Assembly: GCA_910584035.1 (NCBI GenBank)
Contig: CAJTZR010000010.1
Coordinates: 1 to 27,651, forward strand
Direction: 5' to 3'
Origin: an uncultured Christensenella sp.
GTDB lineage: Bacteria; Bacillota; Clostridia; Christensenellales; UBA3700
Length of the DNA stretch: 27,651 nucleotides
In this document: one piece after another, positions 8,150 through 15,786 of the stretch
Position numbering within the stretch: the first letter of the stretch is position 1
How the letters are laid out: each line of letters begins with the position of its first letter
The notes under the pieces: model-generated
What the model was told of the DNA's origin: nothing
Database searches by the model: none
What the model saw: only the letters and a program-made list of their open reading frames with translations
Program-made: the position numbers and the translations under genes

Positions 8150-9083
8150 TCTTGATGGTGACGCAGTACTTGCACCTCTTGCGGGTTTTACCAATGTAGG
8201 GTTTAGGGATATAGCAGCAAGGTATGGAGCAAGCCTTACATATACGGAAATGATAAGTTGCAAAGGTATGGTTTACGGCAGCGAAAAAACTAAGGAACTA
8301 CTTGCAACAACTAGTAATGAAAAGGTAAAAGCGGTACAGATATTTGGCTGTGACCCTACAATAATGGCAAAAGCTTGTGTTATGCCAGAGATACAAAAGT
8401 TTGATATTATTGATATTAATATGGGTTGTCCCGTGCCAAAGATAGTTGGAAATGGTGAGGGAAGTGCGTTGCTAAATACTCCAAAACTTGCAGAACAAAT
8501 TGTTAAAGAGGTTAGGAATGCAAGCGGAAAAGTTGTAACGGTTAAATTCCGTAAAGGATTTAAAAGAGGTGAAAATGTAGCTGTTGATTTTGCAAAAACA
8601 ATGCAAGACGCAGGGGCAGATGCAATTACCATTCACGGCAGAACAAGAGAGGACTACTACAATGGCAAGGCTGATTGGGATACCATTGCTGAGGTTGTAA
8701 AAGCGGTGCAAATACCAGTTATTGCAAATGGTGATGTGTTTGATTTGCAAAGCTATTTTGAGATAAAAAAGCATACAAATGCAAGCGGAGTTATGATAGC
8801 AAGAGGTGCGTTAGGTAACCCTCAAATTTTTAAAGAAATTGTAAATAACACTACAAAAATCACTACTATTTTTGATAAAGTGGATAAAAAAAGGGATATT
8901 TTAATGCAAATTGAAACATTAAAGAGCTTTTATTCAGATAGATATATTTACAGCAATATGAAAAAGCAAGTTTGTTTTTATTTAAAAGGTATGGCTGGTT
9001 CAAAAGGTCTAAAAGATGAAGTATGTCACGTGCAAAGTGTTGCGGAACTTGTGGATATTGTAAGTAAAATAAATTTTGATTAA
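8130..9083 (+). CDS. dusB: tRNA-dihydrouridine synthase (DusB type)
   Basis: An FMN-dependent enzyme that reduces uridine to dihydrouridine in tRNA. The 317-residue protein has an (alpha/beta)8 barrel with the opening block VLAPLAGFTNVGFRDIA, the catalytic cysteine C100 in DINMGCPVPKI, the phosphate and FMN-binding region AITIHGRTREDYYNGKADW, and IPVIANGDVF followed by GVMIARGALGNPQIF. A shorter helical C-terminal domain follows. Compared with the usual GCPVxKVxxxGAGSALL block it reads GCPVPKIVGNGEGSALL, a mild variant. The start ATG lies inside the mazG gene (20-base overlap) with AAGAGG 9 bases before it. The DusB subtype is assigned from general similarity to Firmicute homologues. Confidence 0.92.
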   Translation: MKIANINLDGDAVLAPLAGFTNVGFRDIAARYGASLTYTEMISCKGMVYGSEKTKELLATTSNEKVKAVQIFGCDPTIMAKACVMPEIQKFDIIDINMGCPVPKIVGNGEGSALLNTPKLAEQIVKEVRNASGKVVTVKFRKGFKRGENVAVDFAKTMQDAGADAITIHGRTREDYYNGKADWDTIAEVVKAVQIPVIANGDVFDLQSYFEIKKHTNASGVMIARGALGNPQIFKEIVNNTTKITTIFDKVDKKRDILMQIETLKSFYSDRYIYSNMKKQVCFYLKGMAGSKGLKDEVCHVQSVAELVDIVSKINFD

Positions 9084-9287
9084 AGTTTAGAGGGTATTAG
9101 CTTAATTATTTAAAAGTTAAAAGGCAGTTAAAGTTTGAAAAAAAGAAAGGTTGGTTAATTTAGATTTGTAATTAAATATTTAATATTAGGAGTATTATCC
9201 AAATAAACAATCAATCTATTCTTTTTATTAAAAACTATAACAGAAGAAATATAAAAAGAGAAAATGTTACTAAGAGAGGATAAATAA

Positions 9288-9779
9288 ATGATACATATAG
9301 TTTTGTTAGAACCAGAAATTCCGCAAAACACTGGCAATATAGTTAGAACTTGTGCAGCAACTGGAGCTAAGCTACATTTAATAGAGCCGTTTGGGTTTAC
9401 TTTTGAAGATAAGTATTTAAAAAGAGCAGGACTAGATTATTGGGACTTGGCAGATATTTGCACGTATAAAAACTATGAAGATTTTTTAGAGAGGAATAAA
9501 AACAATATTAAACAAATTTTTTATGCCTCAACAAAATCTCAACATAACCATACTGAGGTTAAGTATGAGCAAGATGTTTATGTTATGTTTGGTAAGGAAT
9601 CTAAAGGGATACCAGAGGAGATTTTGCACAATAACTATGACAAATGCATTAGAATACCTATGAGAGGTGATATTCGCTCATTAAATCTTGCAAATTCTGT
9701 TGCAATTATTTGTTATGAGTATCACCGCCAACACAATTTTGAGCAGTTAAACCAGTTAGGACATTTGACCAAGTTTTAA
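9288..9779 (+). CDS. trmL: tRNA (cytidine/uridine-34 2'-O)-methyltransferase TrmL (SPOUT family)
   Basis: This enzyme methylates the wobble-base ribose of certain leucine tRNAs using SAM. The 163-residue length is standard for TrmL/YibK. All three SPOUT motifs are visible: LLEPEIPQNTGNIVRTCAATG near the N terminus, MFGKESKGIPEEI around 110-122, and IPMRGDIRSLNLANSVAI around 133-150, which form the trefoil-knot SAM site. The start codon has GAGAGGA 7 bases upstream. It follows dusB by about 200 bases, so it is probably separately transcribed, although the two tRNA-modification genes are neighbours. No clear terminator follows it. Confidence 0.95.
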   Translation: MIHIVLLEPEIPQNTGNIVRTCAATGAKLHLIEPFGFTFEDKYLKRAGLDYWDLADICTYKNYEDFLERNKNNIKQIFYASTKSQHNHTEVKYEQDVYVMFGKESKGIPEEILHNNYDKCIRIPMRGDIRSLNLANSVAIICYEYHRQHNFEQLNQLGHLTKF

Positions 9780-9938
9780 TAAAGATTGCTTAGGGTGGTA
9801 ATAACTTTTTAAATAGTAGAATATTCGCAGGTTTTCAAAAATTAAGTAATAATTTTGTAACTTGTGAGTATTTTTTTCTGTGTAAGAGTAGTTTTGACAA
9901 AAAAATTGACAAAAATAAAGGCATTTTAAAAAAATATC

Positions 9939-9967
9939 TTGCAAAAAATGGTAAATAGTGTTATAAT
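9939..9967 (+). promoter_or_regulatory. Sigma-A-type promoter of pgk
   Basis: A -35 box TTGCAA (9939-9944), a 17-base spacer and a perfect TATAAT (9962-9967) with an extended TG one base before it. The start codon is about 70 bases downstream. Two TTGACA copies (9894-9899 and 9906-9911) lie just upstream, but no good -10 is placed for them. Confidence 0.8.
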
Positions 9968-10022
9968 ATTTCCATTGAGTATAATTGAATTATGCTTTTT
10001 AAATTAACAAATTATATTGAGG

Positions 10023-10029
10023 AAAGGAG
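10023..10029 (+). promoter_or_regulatory. Ribosome binding site that decides the pgk start
   Basis: AAAGGAG lies 10 bases before the ATG at 10040. The in-frame ATG at 9992 lacks a site and would add 16 residues not found in the family. Confidence 0.8.
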
Positions 10030-10039
10030 AATCCCGATT

Positions 10040-11359
10040 ATGAATAAAAAATCAATTAAAGATGTAAATGTTGCTGGCAAAAAATGTCTTGTTAGAGTTG
10101 ACTTTAACGTGCCAATGAAAGACGGCGTTATTACTGATGAAAATCGTATTAATGGTGCATTACCTACAATCAAGTATTTGATGGATAATGGTGCAAAAGT
10201 TATTCTATGCTCACATATGGGCAAACCTCATAGTATTTTTAGTGAGAAAGTAAAGCTTACTAAGAAAGAGAAAAAGGCAGTTGAGGCACTACCAGAGGCA
10301 GAAAGAGAGTCTGCAACTAACGCATATATTGAAAAAGCACTAAAGAGTGACCCTGTTAAATTGACATTAAAGCCAGTTGCTGATAGATTAAATGAGCTAC
10401 TTGGTGGAAAAGTTACATTTGCAACTGATGTTGTAGGTGATGATGCAAAAGCAAAAGTAGCAGCTTTGAAAGCTGGCGAGTGTGTATTGCTTGAGAACTT
10501 AAGATTCCATTCTGAGGAAGAGGGCAGAGATGAGAACTTCTGCAAACAACTTGCAGAGTACTGTGATATTTATGTAAATGACGCATTTGGTACTGCTCAT
10601 AGGTCACACGCATCAACTGCTGGTATTGCAGAGTATGGTTTTGTTAAAGAGTGCGTTTGCGGTTTCTTGATTGAGAAAGAGCTTAACGTTATGGCAAAAT
10701 CACTTGAAGCACCAGTTCGTCCATTCGTTGCAGTATTGGGCGGTGCAAAAGTTGCTGATAAGTTGAAAGTTATTGATAACTTGCTTGAGAAATGCGATAC
10801 ATTGATTATTGGTGGCGGTATGGCATATACATTTATCAAAGCTCAAGGCGGAAATGTAGGTAACTCTTTAGTTGATGATGAAAAAATAGATTATTGTAAA
10901 GATATGTTAGCAAAAGCTAAAAAGCTAGGTAAAAACATTTATTTGCCAGTTGATACAATCGCTGCTAAATCTTTCCCTAACCCTATTGATTGTGAAATAG
11001 CAGTTCAAAATGTTGATGCTATGAATATCCCTGCAGATATGATGGGCTTGGATATTGGTGAGAAATCTGCTAAATTGTTTGCAGATGCTATCAAGTCAGC
11101 AAAAACTGTTATTTGGAATGGACCTATGGGTGTATTTGAAAATCCTATACTTGCAAAAGGCACAATCGCTGTTGCAAAAGCTATGGCTGATGCTAAAGAT
11201 TGCACAACTATTATTGGTGGTGGTGACTCTGCAGCTGCAGTTGCTCAACTTGGCTTTGCAGATAAAATGAGCCACATTTCAACTGGTGGCGGTGCATCAC
11301 TAGAGCTATTTGAGGGCAAGATTTTACCAGGTATTGCTTGCTTGAATGATAAAAACTAA
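10040..11359 (+). CDS. pgk: Phosphoglycerate kinase
   Basis: Glycolytic enzyme that transfers the acyl phosphate of 1,3-bisphosphoglycerate to ADP, making ATP and 3-phosphoglycerate in the cytosol. Hallmarks are CLVRVDFNVPMKDG at the N terminus, NDAFGTAHRSHAST, LGGAKVADKL, and the nucleotide-binding end TTIIGGGDSAAAVAQLG followed by STGGGASLELFEGK. It is 439 residues, longer than the usual 390-400, because of an extra lysine/glutamate-rich segment of about 36 residues (positions about 60-105) between SHMGKP and LKPVADRL. I recall such an insertion in some other Firmicute enzymes, but could not check it. Own promoter upstream. tpiA follows after about 290 bases, so pgk may be transcribed separately from it. 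Confidence 0.97.
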   Translation: MNKKSIKDVNVAGKKCLVRVDFNVPMKDGVITDENRINGALPTIKYLMDNGAKVILCSHMGKPHSIFSEKVKLTKKEKKAVEALPEAERESATNAYIEKALKSDPVKLTLKPVADRLNELLGGKVTFATDVVGDDAKAKVAALKAGECVLLENLRFHSEEEGRDENFCKQLAEYCDIYVNDAFGTAHRSHASTAGIAEYGFVKECVCGFLIEKELNVMAKSLEAPVRPFVAVLGGAKVADKLKVIDNLLEKCDTLIIGGGMAYTFIKAQGGNVGNSLVDDEKIDYCKDMLAKAKKLGKNIYLPVDTIAAKSFPNPIDCEIAVQNVDAMNIPADMMGLDIGEKSAKLFADAIKSAKTVIWNGPMGVFENPILAKGTIAVAKAMADAKDCTTIIGGGDSAAAVAQLGFADKMSHISTGGGASLELFEGKILPGIACLNDKN

Positions 11360-11637
11360 TTAAAAATATATTTTTGTCTGTTAGTAAAAAGATAAAAATC
11401 ATAATTCAAAGCGTTAACGTATTTCATAAATTGTTTAGCTTTATGCAAATTTTATTATGGCACTTAAATACTATTAATGTATTTATAATTTGATAATGAT
11501 TTAAAAAAGAGAATATAATTTTTCTAGATTTAATTTGCTTTGGAATTGTTTAAGAAAAATATAAGTCTTTTATGTTATTAGTAAAACGCAGACAAAAACT
11601 AAATATTAAATTTAAACATTATAAATAAATTACATTG

Positions 11638-11644
11638 AAAGGAG
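11638..11644 (+). promoter_or_regulatory. Ribosome binding site that decides the tpiA start
   Basis: AAAGGAG lies 9 bases before the ATG at 11654 but only 3 bases before the alternative TTG at 11648, so ATG is the better start. Confidence 0.8.
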
Positions 11645-11653
11645 AAATTGACA

Positions 11654-12403
11654 ATGAGACAACCAATTATCGCAGGAAACTGGAAAATGAACAATACAAT
11701 TAAGGATACTAAGGCATTACTTACAGACCTTATTCCTTTGGTAGCAGATGCTAAAGCAGAGTGTGTAGTATGCGTACCATACACTAACATTCAAACTGCT
11801 GGTGAAATGATTAAAAATACAAATATCAAACTAGGTGCTGAAAATGTTCACTGGGCAGACAAAGGTGCTTTTACTGGTGAGATTAGTGCAGATATGCTTT
11901 TGGAGCTAGGTGTTGAGTATGTAATTATTGGACACAGCGAACGCCGTCAATATTTTGGTGAGACAGATGAGACTGTTAACAAGAGAGTTTTACAAGCACT
12001 TAAGAAAGGTTTAAAACCAATCATTTGTGTAGGTGAGTCACTTGAGGAGAGAGAGTCTGGTGCTTACAAAGCATTGCTTGAGGCTCAAACTGAAAAAGCT
12101 TTGGCTGGTGTTGATAAGAGTGAACTTGATAAAGTTGTTATCGCTTATGAGCCAATTTGGGCAATTGGTACTGGTAAAACTGCTACAGCTCAAGAGGCTA
12201 ATGATACTATCGCTATTATTAGAAACAAAGTTGCAAGCTTGTATTGCAAAAATTGTGCTGAAAACAAATTGCGTATCCAATACGGCGGTTCAATGAATCC
12301 AAAGAATGCAAGCGAGTTAATGGCAATGCCAGAGATTGATGGTGGTCTAATCGGCGGTGCTAGCTTGAAAGCAGAGGATTTTTCTAAGGTGGTAAAATAC
12401 TAA
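11654..12403 (+). CDS. tpiA: Triosephosphate isomerase
   Basis: Interconverts dihydroxyacetone phosphate and glyceraldehyde 3-phosphate in the cytosol. The 249-residue TIM barrel has the substrate-binding AGNWKMN at the start, the catalytic histidine motif IIGHSERRQYFGE near residue 95, the catalytic glutamate in AYEPIWAIGTGKTAT near 165, and the phosphate-binding YGGSMNPKNA and GLIGGASL near the end. The length is standard for bacteria. The gpmI start codon follows the stop by one base, so the two are one operon with probable translational coupling. Confidence 0.97.
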   Translation: MRQPIIAGNWKMNNTIKDTKALLTDLIPLVADAKAECVVCVPYTNIQTAGEMIKNTNIKLGAENVHWADKGAFTGEISADMLLELGVEYVIIGHSERRQYFGETDETVNKRVLQALKKGLKPIICVGESLEERESGAYKALLEAQTEKALAGVDKSELDKVVIAYEPIWAIGTGKTATAQEANDTIAIIRNKVASLYCKNCAENKLRIQYGGSMNPKNASELMAMPEIDGGLIGGASLKAEDFSKVVKY

Positions 12404-12404
12404 T

Positions 12405-13946
12405 ATGAATAAATTTACTGGACTAATTATTTTAGACGGCTATGGCTTGAACAAAGCTGGTGAAAATAATGCTATATCTGATAAAACTTCCCCTTATGTA
12501 CTAGGCTTGATGGATAAATATCCTACTACAAGCTTAGATGCAAGCGGTATGGCAGTAGGTTTGCCTGATGGTCAAATGGGCAATAGCGAGGTTGGTCACT
12601 TGAACATTGGTGCGGGTAGAATTGTATACCAAGAACTTACACGTATTACTAAGTCAATAAATGACGGCGACTTTTTTGAAAACGCAGCTTTTTTAAAAGC
12701 TTGTGAAAATGCTAAAAAGAATGGCAAAAAATTGCACATTTTTGGTCTATTATCTGACGGCGGTGTACATAGCCATATTAGCCATATTTTCGCACTTATT
12801 GAAATGGCTAAAAAACAAGGTTTAGACAATGTATATCTACACGCATTCCTTGACGGACGAGATGTTTCTCCTACAAGCGGTAAGCAATTTATCACTGATG
12901 CCGTTGAGTATATGGATAAAATCGGCTTTGGTAAAATTGCTACTATTAGTGGTAGATTTTACGCTATGGATAGAGATAATATTTGGGAACGTGTTGACAA
13001 AGCATATTCAGCAATCGTTGACGGCGAGGGTAATACTGCTAATTGTGCTATTGAGGCTATTACTAAAAGCTACGAAAATGGCGTAACTGACGAATTTGTT
13101 ATTCCAACTGTAATTATGGAAAACGGCAACCCAGTTGCAAAAGTTGGTAAAGGCGACAGCATTATATTTGCTAACTTCCGTCCAGATAGAGCAAGAATGA
13201 TTACACGTTCATTTATCTATAATGATTTTAATGGCTTTGAGCGTAAACAAGGCTTTTTATCACCAACTTTTGTGTCAATGACTCAATATGATGTTACTTT
13301 TAATGACGCTTTAAATGTTGCTTATAAGCCACAATCCTATGATAATACTTTAGGTGAGTATCTATCTAAACAAGGTTTAAAACAATTTAGAATTGCTGAA
13401 ACTCAAAAATATGCTCACGTAACATTTTTCTTTAATGGCGGTGTTGAGGCTGCAAATCCTAATGAGGACAGAATATTAATTGATAGTCCAAAGATTGCAA
13501 CTTTTGATATGAAACCAGAAATGAGTGCTTACGAAGTTGCAGATAAAGCGGTTGAGGTAATCTTGTCTAAAAAATATGACGTTATGATTTTAAACTTTGC
13601 AAACTGCGATATGGTAGGTCATACGGGTATTCTTGATGCTGCAAAGAAAGCTGTTAAAGCAGTTGACGAATGTGTGGAAAAAGTTCTTAATGCTATAAAA
13701 GAGGTAGGCGGTCAAGCACTTATTACTGCCGACCACGGCAATGCAGACTATATGTTTGACCCTGCAACTAAAGAGCCATTTACTGCACATACAACTAATC
13801 CAGTGCCATTGATTAAGATTGACGATAATACAAATGTTAAGCTTATGGACGGCGGTAAACTTTGCGATATAGCTCCAACAATGTTGGATATGATGGGTAT
13901 TGAAATACCTAAAGATATGACTGGTCATAGCTTGCTTAAAAAATAA
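12405..13946 (+). CDS. gpmI: 2,3-bisphosphoglycerate-independent phosphoglycerate mutase
   Basis: Interconverts 3- and 2-phosphoglycerate through a phosphoserine intermediate and two manganese ions. The 513-residue protein has the metal-binding ILDGYGLN at the start, the catalytic serine near residue 62 in GQMGNSEVGHLNIGAGR, the substrate-binding HAFLDGRDVSPTSG, and the C-terminal alkaline-phosphatase-fold metal ligands in NFANCDMVGHTG and ITADHGNADYM. It begins one base after tpiA, with AAGGTGG inside the tpiA end as ribosome binding site. The neighbouring glycolytic steps gap and eno are not in this window. No ordinary terminator follows; instead a copy of a dispersed repeat begins 8 bases after the stop. 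Confidence 0.97.
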   Translation: MNKFTGLIILDGYGLNKAGENNAISDKTSPYVLGLMDKYPTTSLDASGMAVGLPDGQMGNSEVGHLNIGAGRIVYQELTRITKSINDGDFFENAAFLKACENAKKNGKKLHIFGLLSDGGVHSHISHIFALIEMAKKQGLDNVYLHAFLDGRDVSPTSGKQFITDAVEYMDKIGFGKIATISGRFYAMDRDNIWERVDKAYSAIVDGEGNTANCAIEAITKSYENGVTDEFVIPTVIMENGNPVAKVGKGDSIIFANFRPDRARMITRSFIYNDFNGFERKQGFLSPTFVSMTQYDVTFNDALNVAYKPQSYDNTLGEYLSKQGLKQFRIAETQKYAHVTFFFNGGVEAANPNEDRILIDSPKIATFDMKPEMSAYEVADKAVEVILSKKYDVMILNFANCDMVGHTGILDAAKKAVKAVDECVEKVLNAIKEVGGQALITADHGNADYMFDPATKEPFTAHTTNPVPLIKIDDNTNVKLMDGGKLCDIAPTMLDMMGIEIPKDMTGHSLLKK

Positions 13947-13953
13947 ATTTTTA

Positions 13954-13989
13954 AAAAAGCTGTCAAAAATCGGTGTTAAATTAGGTTTT
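13954..13989 (+). repeat. Dispersed repeat, copy 1 (just after gpmI)
   Basis: Shares AAAAAGCTGTC, then AAAATCGGT, then TTAAATT and a T run with a second copy at 19941-19976. Over the first 29 bases only two positions differ. Both copies are in the same orientation and lie soon after a stop codon. No clear stem is visible, so its nature is unknown. Confidence 0.6.
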
Positions 13990-14020
13990 TTGTTTAAATT
14001 GTGTAACTTTGAGGTGAATT

Positions 14021-14587
14021 ATGTTATCGTATAATTTAAAAGAGGTGGCGTTGAGACTAAAAAGTCTAAGGGACTTAATGGGTGTTTCCACTAAAGAAAT
14101 GGCAAAAGCAACTGATGTTTCAGTTAAGGAATACGAAATTTACGAAAGCGGTGAAAAGGACTTTACATTTAATTTTCTATATAATTGTGCAAATGTGCTA
14201 GGTTGCAATATTACGGAACTTATTACTGGCGATAGTGCAAAACTTAACCACTTTGCCGTTACTAGGAAAGGTGACGGAATGCCTATTATCCGTAATAATG
14301 GCTTTAACTATATGCACCTTGCATACAATATGCGTGACAGAAAGGCTGAACCATTTGTAGTAACTGTACCATATTCTGCGGAACTTGAAGCTAAGCCAAT
14401 TGAAACAAGTATGCACAACGGACAAGAAATGGACTATGTACTAGAGGGTACGTTAAGAGTTAGCATTGACGGACATATCGTAGAATTAAACGAGGGTGAT
14501 ACAATCTACTACAACAGCGAAAAACCCCACGGCTTAATTGCAGTTGGTGGGAAAGATGTAAAAATAATCGCTATTGTTATGAATTAA
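14021..14587 (+). CDS. XRE-family regulator with C-terminal cupin domain
   Basis: A 188-residue probable transcription factor. Residues about 6-65 form an XRE/Cro-type helix-turn-helix (LRDLMGVSTKEMAKATDVSVKEYEIYESG). Residues about 110-188 are a single cupin fold with the small-molecule pocket motifs MHNGQEMDYVLEGTLRV and LNEGDTIYYNSEKPHGL, including the histidine and glutamates usual for metal or ligand binding. Members of this architecture sense a small molecule and often control a neighbouring transporter or acyl-CoA ligase gene, but no such partner is adjacent here, so the target is unknown. GAGGTG lies 4 bases before the ATG. The gene is 75 bases after gpmI with no clear terminator between, so readthrough is possible. 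Confidence 0.88.
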   Translation: MLSYNLKEVALRLKSLRDLMGVSTKEMAKATDVSVKEYEIYESGEKDFTFNFLYNCANVLGCNITELITGDSAKLNHFAVTRKGDGMPIIRNNGFNYMHLAYNMRDRKAEPFVVTVPYSAELEAKPIETSMHNGQEMDYVLEGTLRVSIDGHIVELNEGDTIYYNSEKPHGLIAVGGKDVKIIAIVMN

Positions 14588-14947
14588 TTGCCTAAAGTTG
14601 TTTTGAATTAATTTGTAGCCAAATATCATTGCAAATAAATTTATTAACCAAATTTTTTGTCAATTATTTATTAAATAAATTATTTTAGAATTGATTTATT
14701 AATAAATATACATACAATCAATTTAATTGTTACAAAATTTGTTTATATTAATTGATTATTTGCAAAATAAAGTTATAAGTTAATTGATATGCAATAACAT
14801 ATATTTATAAGGTAATTAAATTATTTACAAATATTATAATACAAAAAAATACCGAGTTTACTCGGTATTTTTTGTTTAAAAGTTGAATATTAAATAATTA
14901 TGAATTATCAAATTTGTTATTTATACAAAATATCTTAAATTTGTTAT
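14588..14947. other. Gene-free AT-rich stretch between convergent genes
   Basis: Almost entirely A and T with several short inverted AT repeats. It holds one clear terminator at 14844-14873 and nothing else I can support. Confidence 0.6.
14844..14873. terminator. Bidirectional terminator between the XRE-cupin gene and the unknown minus-strand gene
   Basis: A perfect 13-bp stem, AAAAAATACCGAG/CTCGGTATTTTTT, with a TTTA loop. It has a T run when read from either side, so it can serve both convergent genes. Confidence 0.9.
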
Positions 14948-15388
14948 TTAAAACAGCAAGCCGTTGTCAAAAGTTTTGCTTGCAAGTTCGGTTAGCATTG
15001 TGATTTGTTTTTCAGATAAAAATTGTTTGTAATCTTGCATTAAAGTATTGTATGCTGTTAAAATGTCGGCATCTTCAATTAGGGCAAATAGGCGTTCCGC
15101 ATTTTCTTTGCAAATTTTTAGGTTTGATATTACTATATCTAGTATGTCGCAAACAAAAGTGTCTTCCTCTAAGCCGAGTTTGCTTTCAAAATCATTGGCG
15201 TAAGCAAGTATATCATATAATGGGGTGTCAAAGTCCACTACCGCAAGCACCATTTCTTGTATAAGGGCATTTGTTTCTGTGTCATCAATATTTTTGCCGT
15301 ATATTTCAGCAATATGTTTTTTGCTAAACTCCTCAGCGTTTATATCATTTTCTTTTAAAATATCTGTTAATTCTTTATATGATAACAT
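14948..15388 (-). CDS. Hypothetical acidic helical protein, 146 residues
   Basis: I do not recognise this protein. It is acidic and appears almost fully alpha-helical, with no signal peptide, membrane segment or cysteine motif; it is probably cytosolic. The sequence alternates short leucine/isoleucine-rich helices with acidic turns (LIQEMVLAVVDFDTPLYDILAYAND, then FVCDILDIVISNLKICKENAERLFALIEDADILTAY). The ATG has AGGTG about 6 bases upstream on the minus strand, which supports a real gene. It stands alone and shares a terminator with the convergent XRE-cupin gene. Confidence 0.75.
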   Translation of the reverse strand: MLSYKELTDILKENDINAEEFSKKHIAEIYGKNIDDTETNALIQEMVLAVVDFDTPLYDILAYANDFESKLGLEEDTFVCDILDIVISNLKICKENAERLFALIEDADILTAYNTLMQDYKQFLSEKQITMLTELASKTFDNGLLF

Positions 15389-15786
15389 AGTTTCACCTAA
15401 CTCAAGTATTTTTATAGTGTTAATATATCATAAAAGTTCGCATTAATCAACTAAAAAATTCTTTTATTATCATTATCAATTATAAAATGTGGTATATTTT
15501 TTAAATGTGATTGAATGGGGAAATGTATAAATTTTTATCTTTGATAGCTGAAAAATTTGTAAACAAATTAAAATAATTGTTGAGTTTAATTTTTTACAAT
15601 CAAAACAAGACATAAAATGGCTTAAAAAATGTAAAAACAAAAATTTAATGTAAAATGTATGTGTAATTTTAATAAAAATATTGAAAAAATAAAATACGTA
15701 TGATATAATTATTTTGTAATTCTGTTTATATTTTAAAGTAATAAAATGGAGCGGAAGCAATTACAATATTAATAAAGGGTGAAGTT
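15389..15786. other. Divergent intergenic region
   Basis: Holds the promoter of the sugar symporter (15681-15709). A perfect inverted repeat AATTTGTAAACAAATT lies at 15554-15569, about 110 bases before that promoter, and could be a regulator site. No gene is supported here. Confidence 0.5.
15681..15709 (+). promoter_or_regulatory. Sigma-A-type promoter of the GPH symporter
   Basis: -35 TTGAAA (15681-15686), 17-base spacer, perfect -10 TATAAT (15704-15709) preceded by an extended TGA. The expected transcript start is about 70 bases before the ATG. Confidence 0.8.

Noticed and set aside
9894..9911. Duplicated TTGACA upstream of pgk as alternative -35 boxes
   Set aside because: Neither copy has a -10-like sequence at 16-18 bases; the TTGCAA/TATAAT pair further down is far better.
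9992..10039. Upstream ATG for pgk
   Set aside because: No ribosome binding site; it adds residues not found in the family. The ATG at 10040 has AAAGGAG at good spacing.
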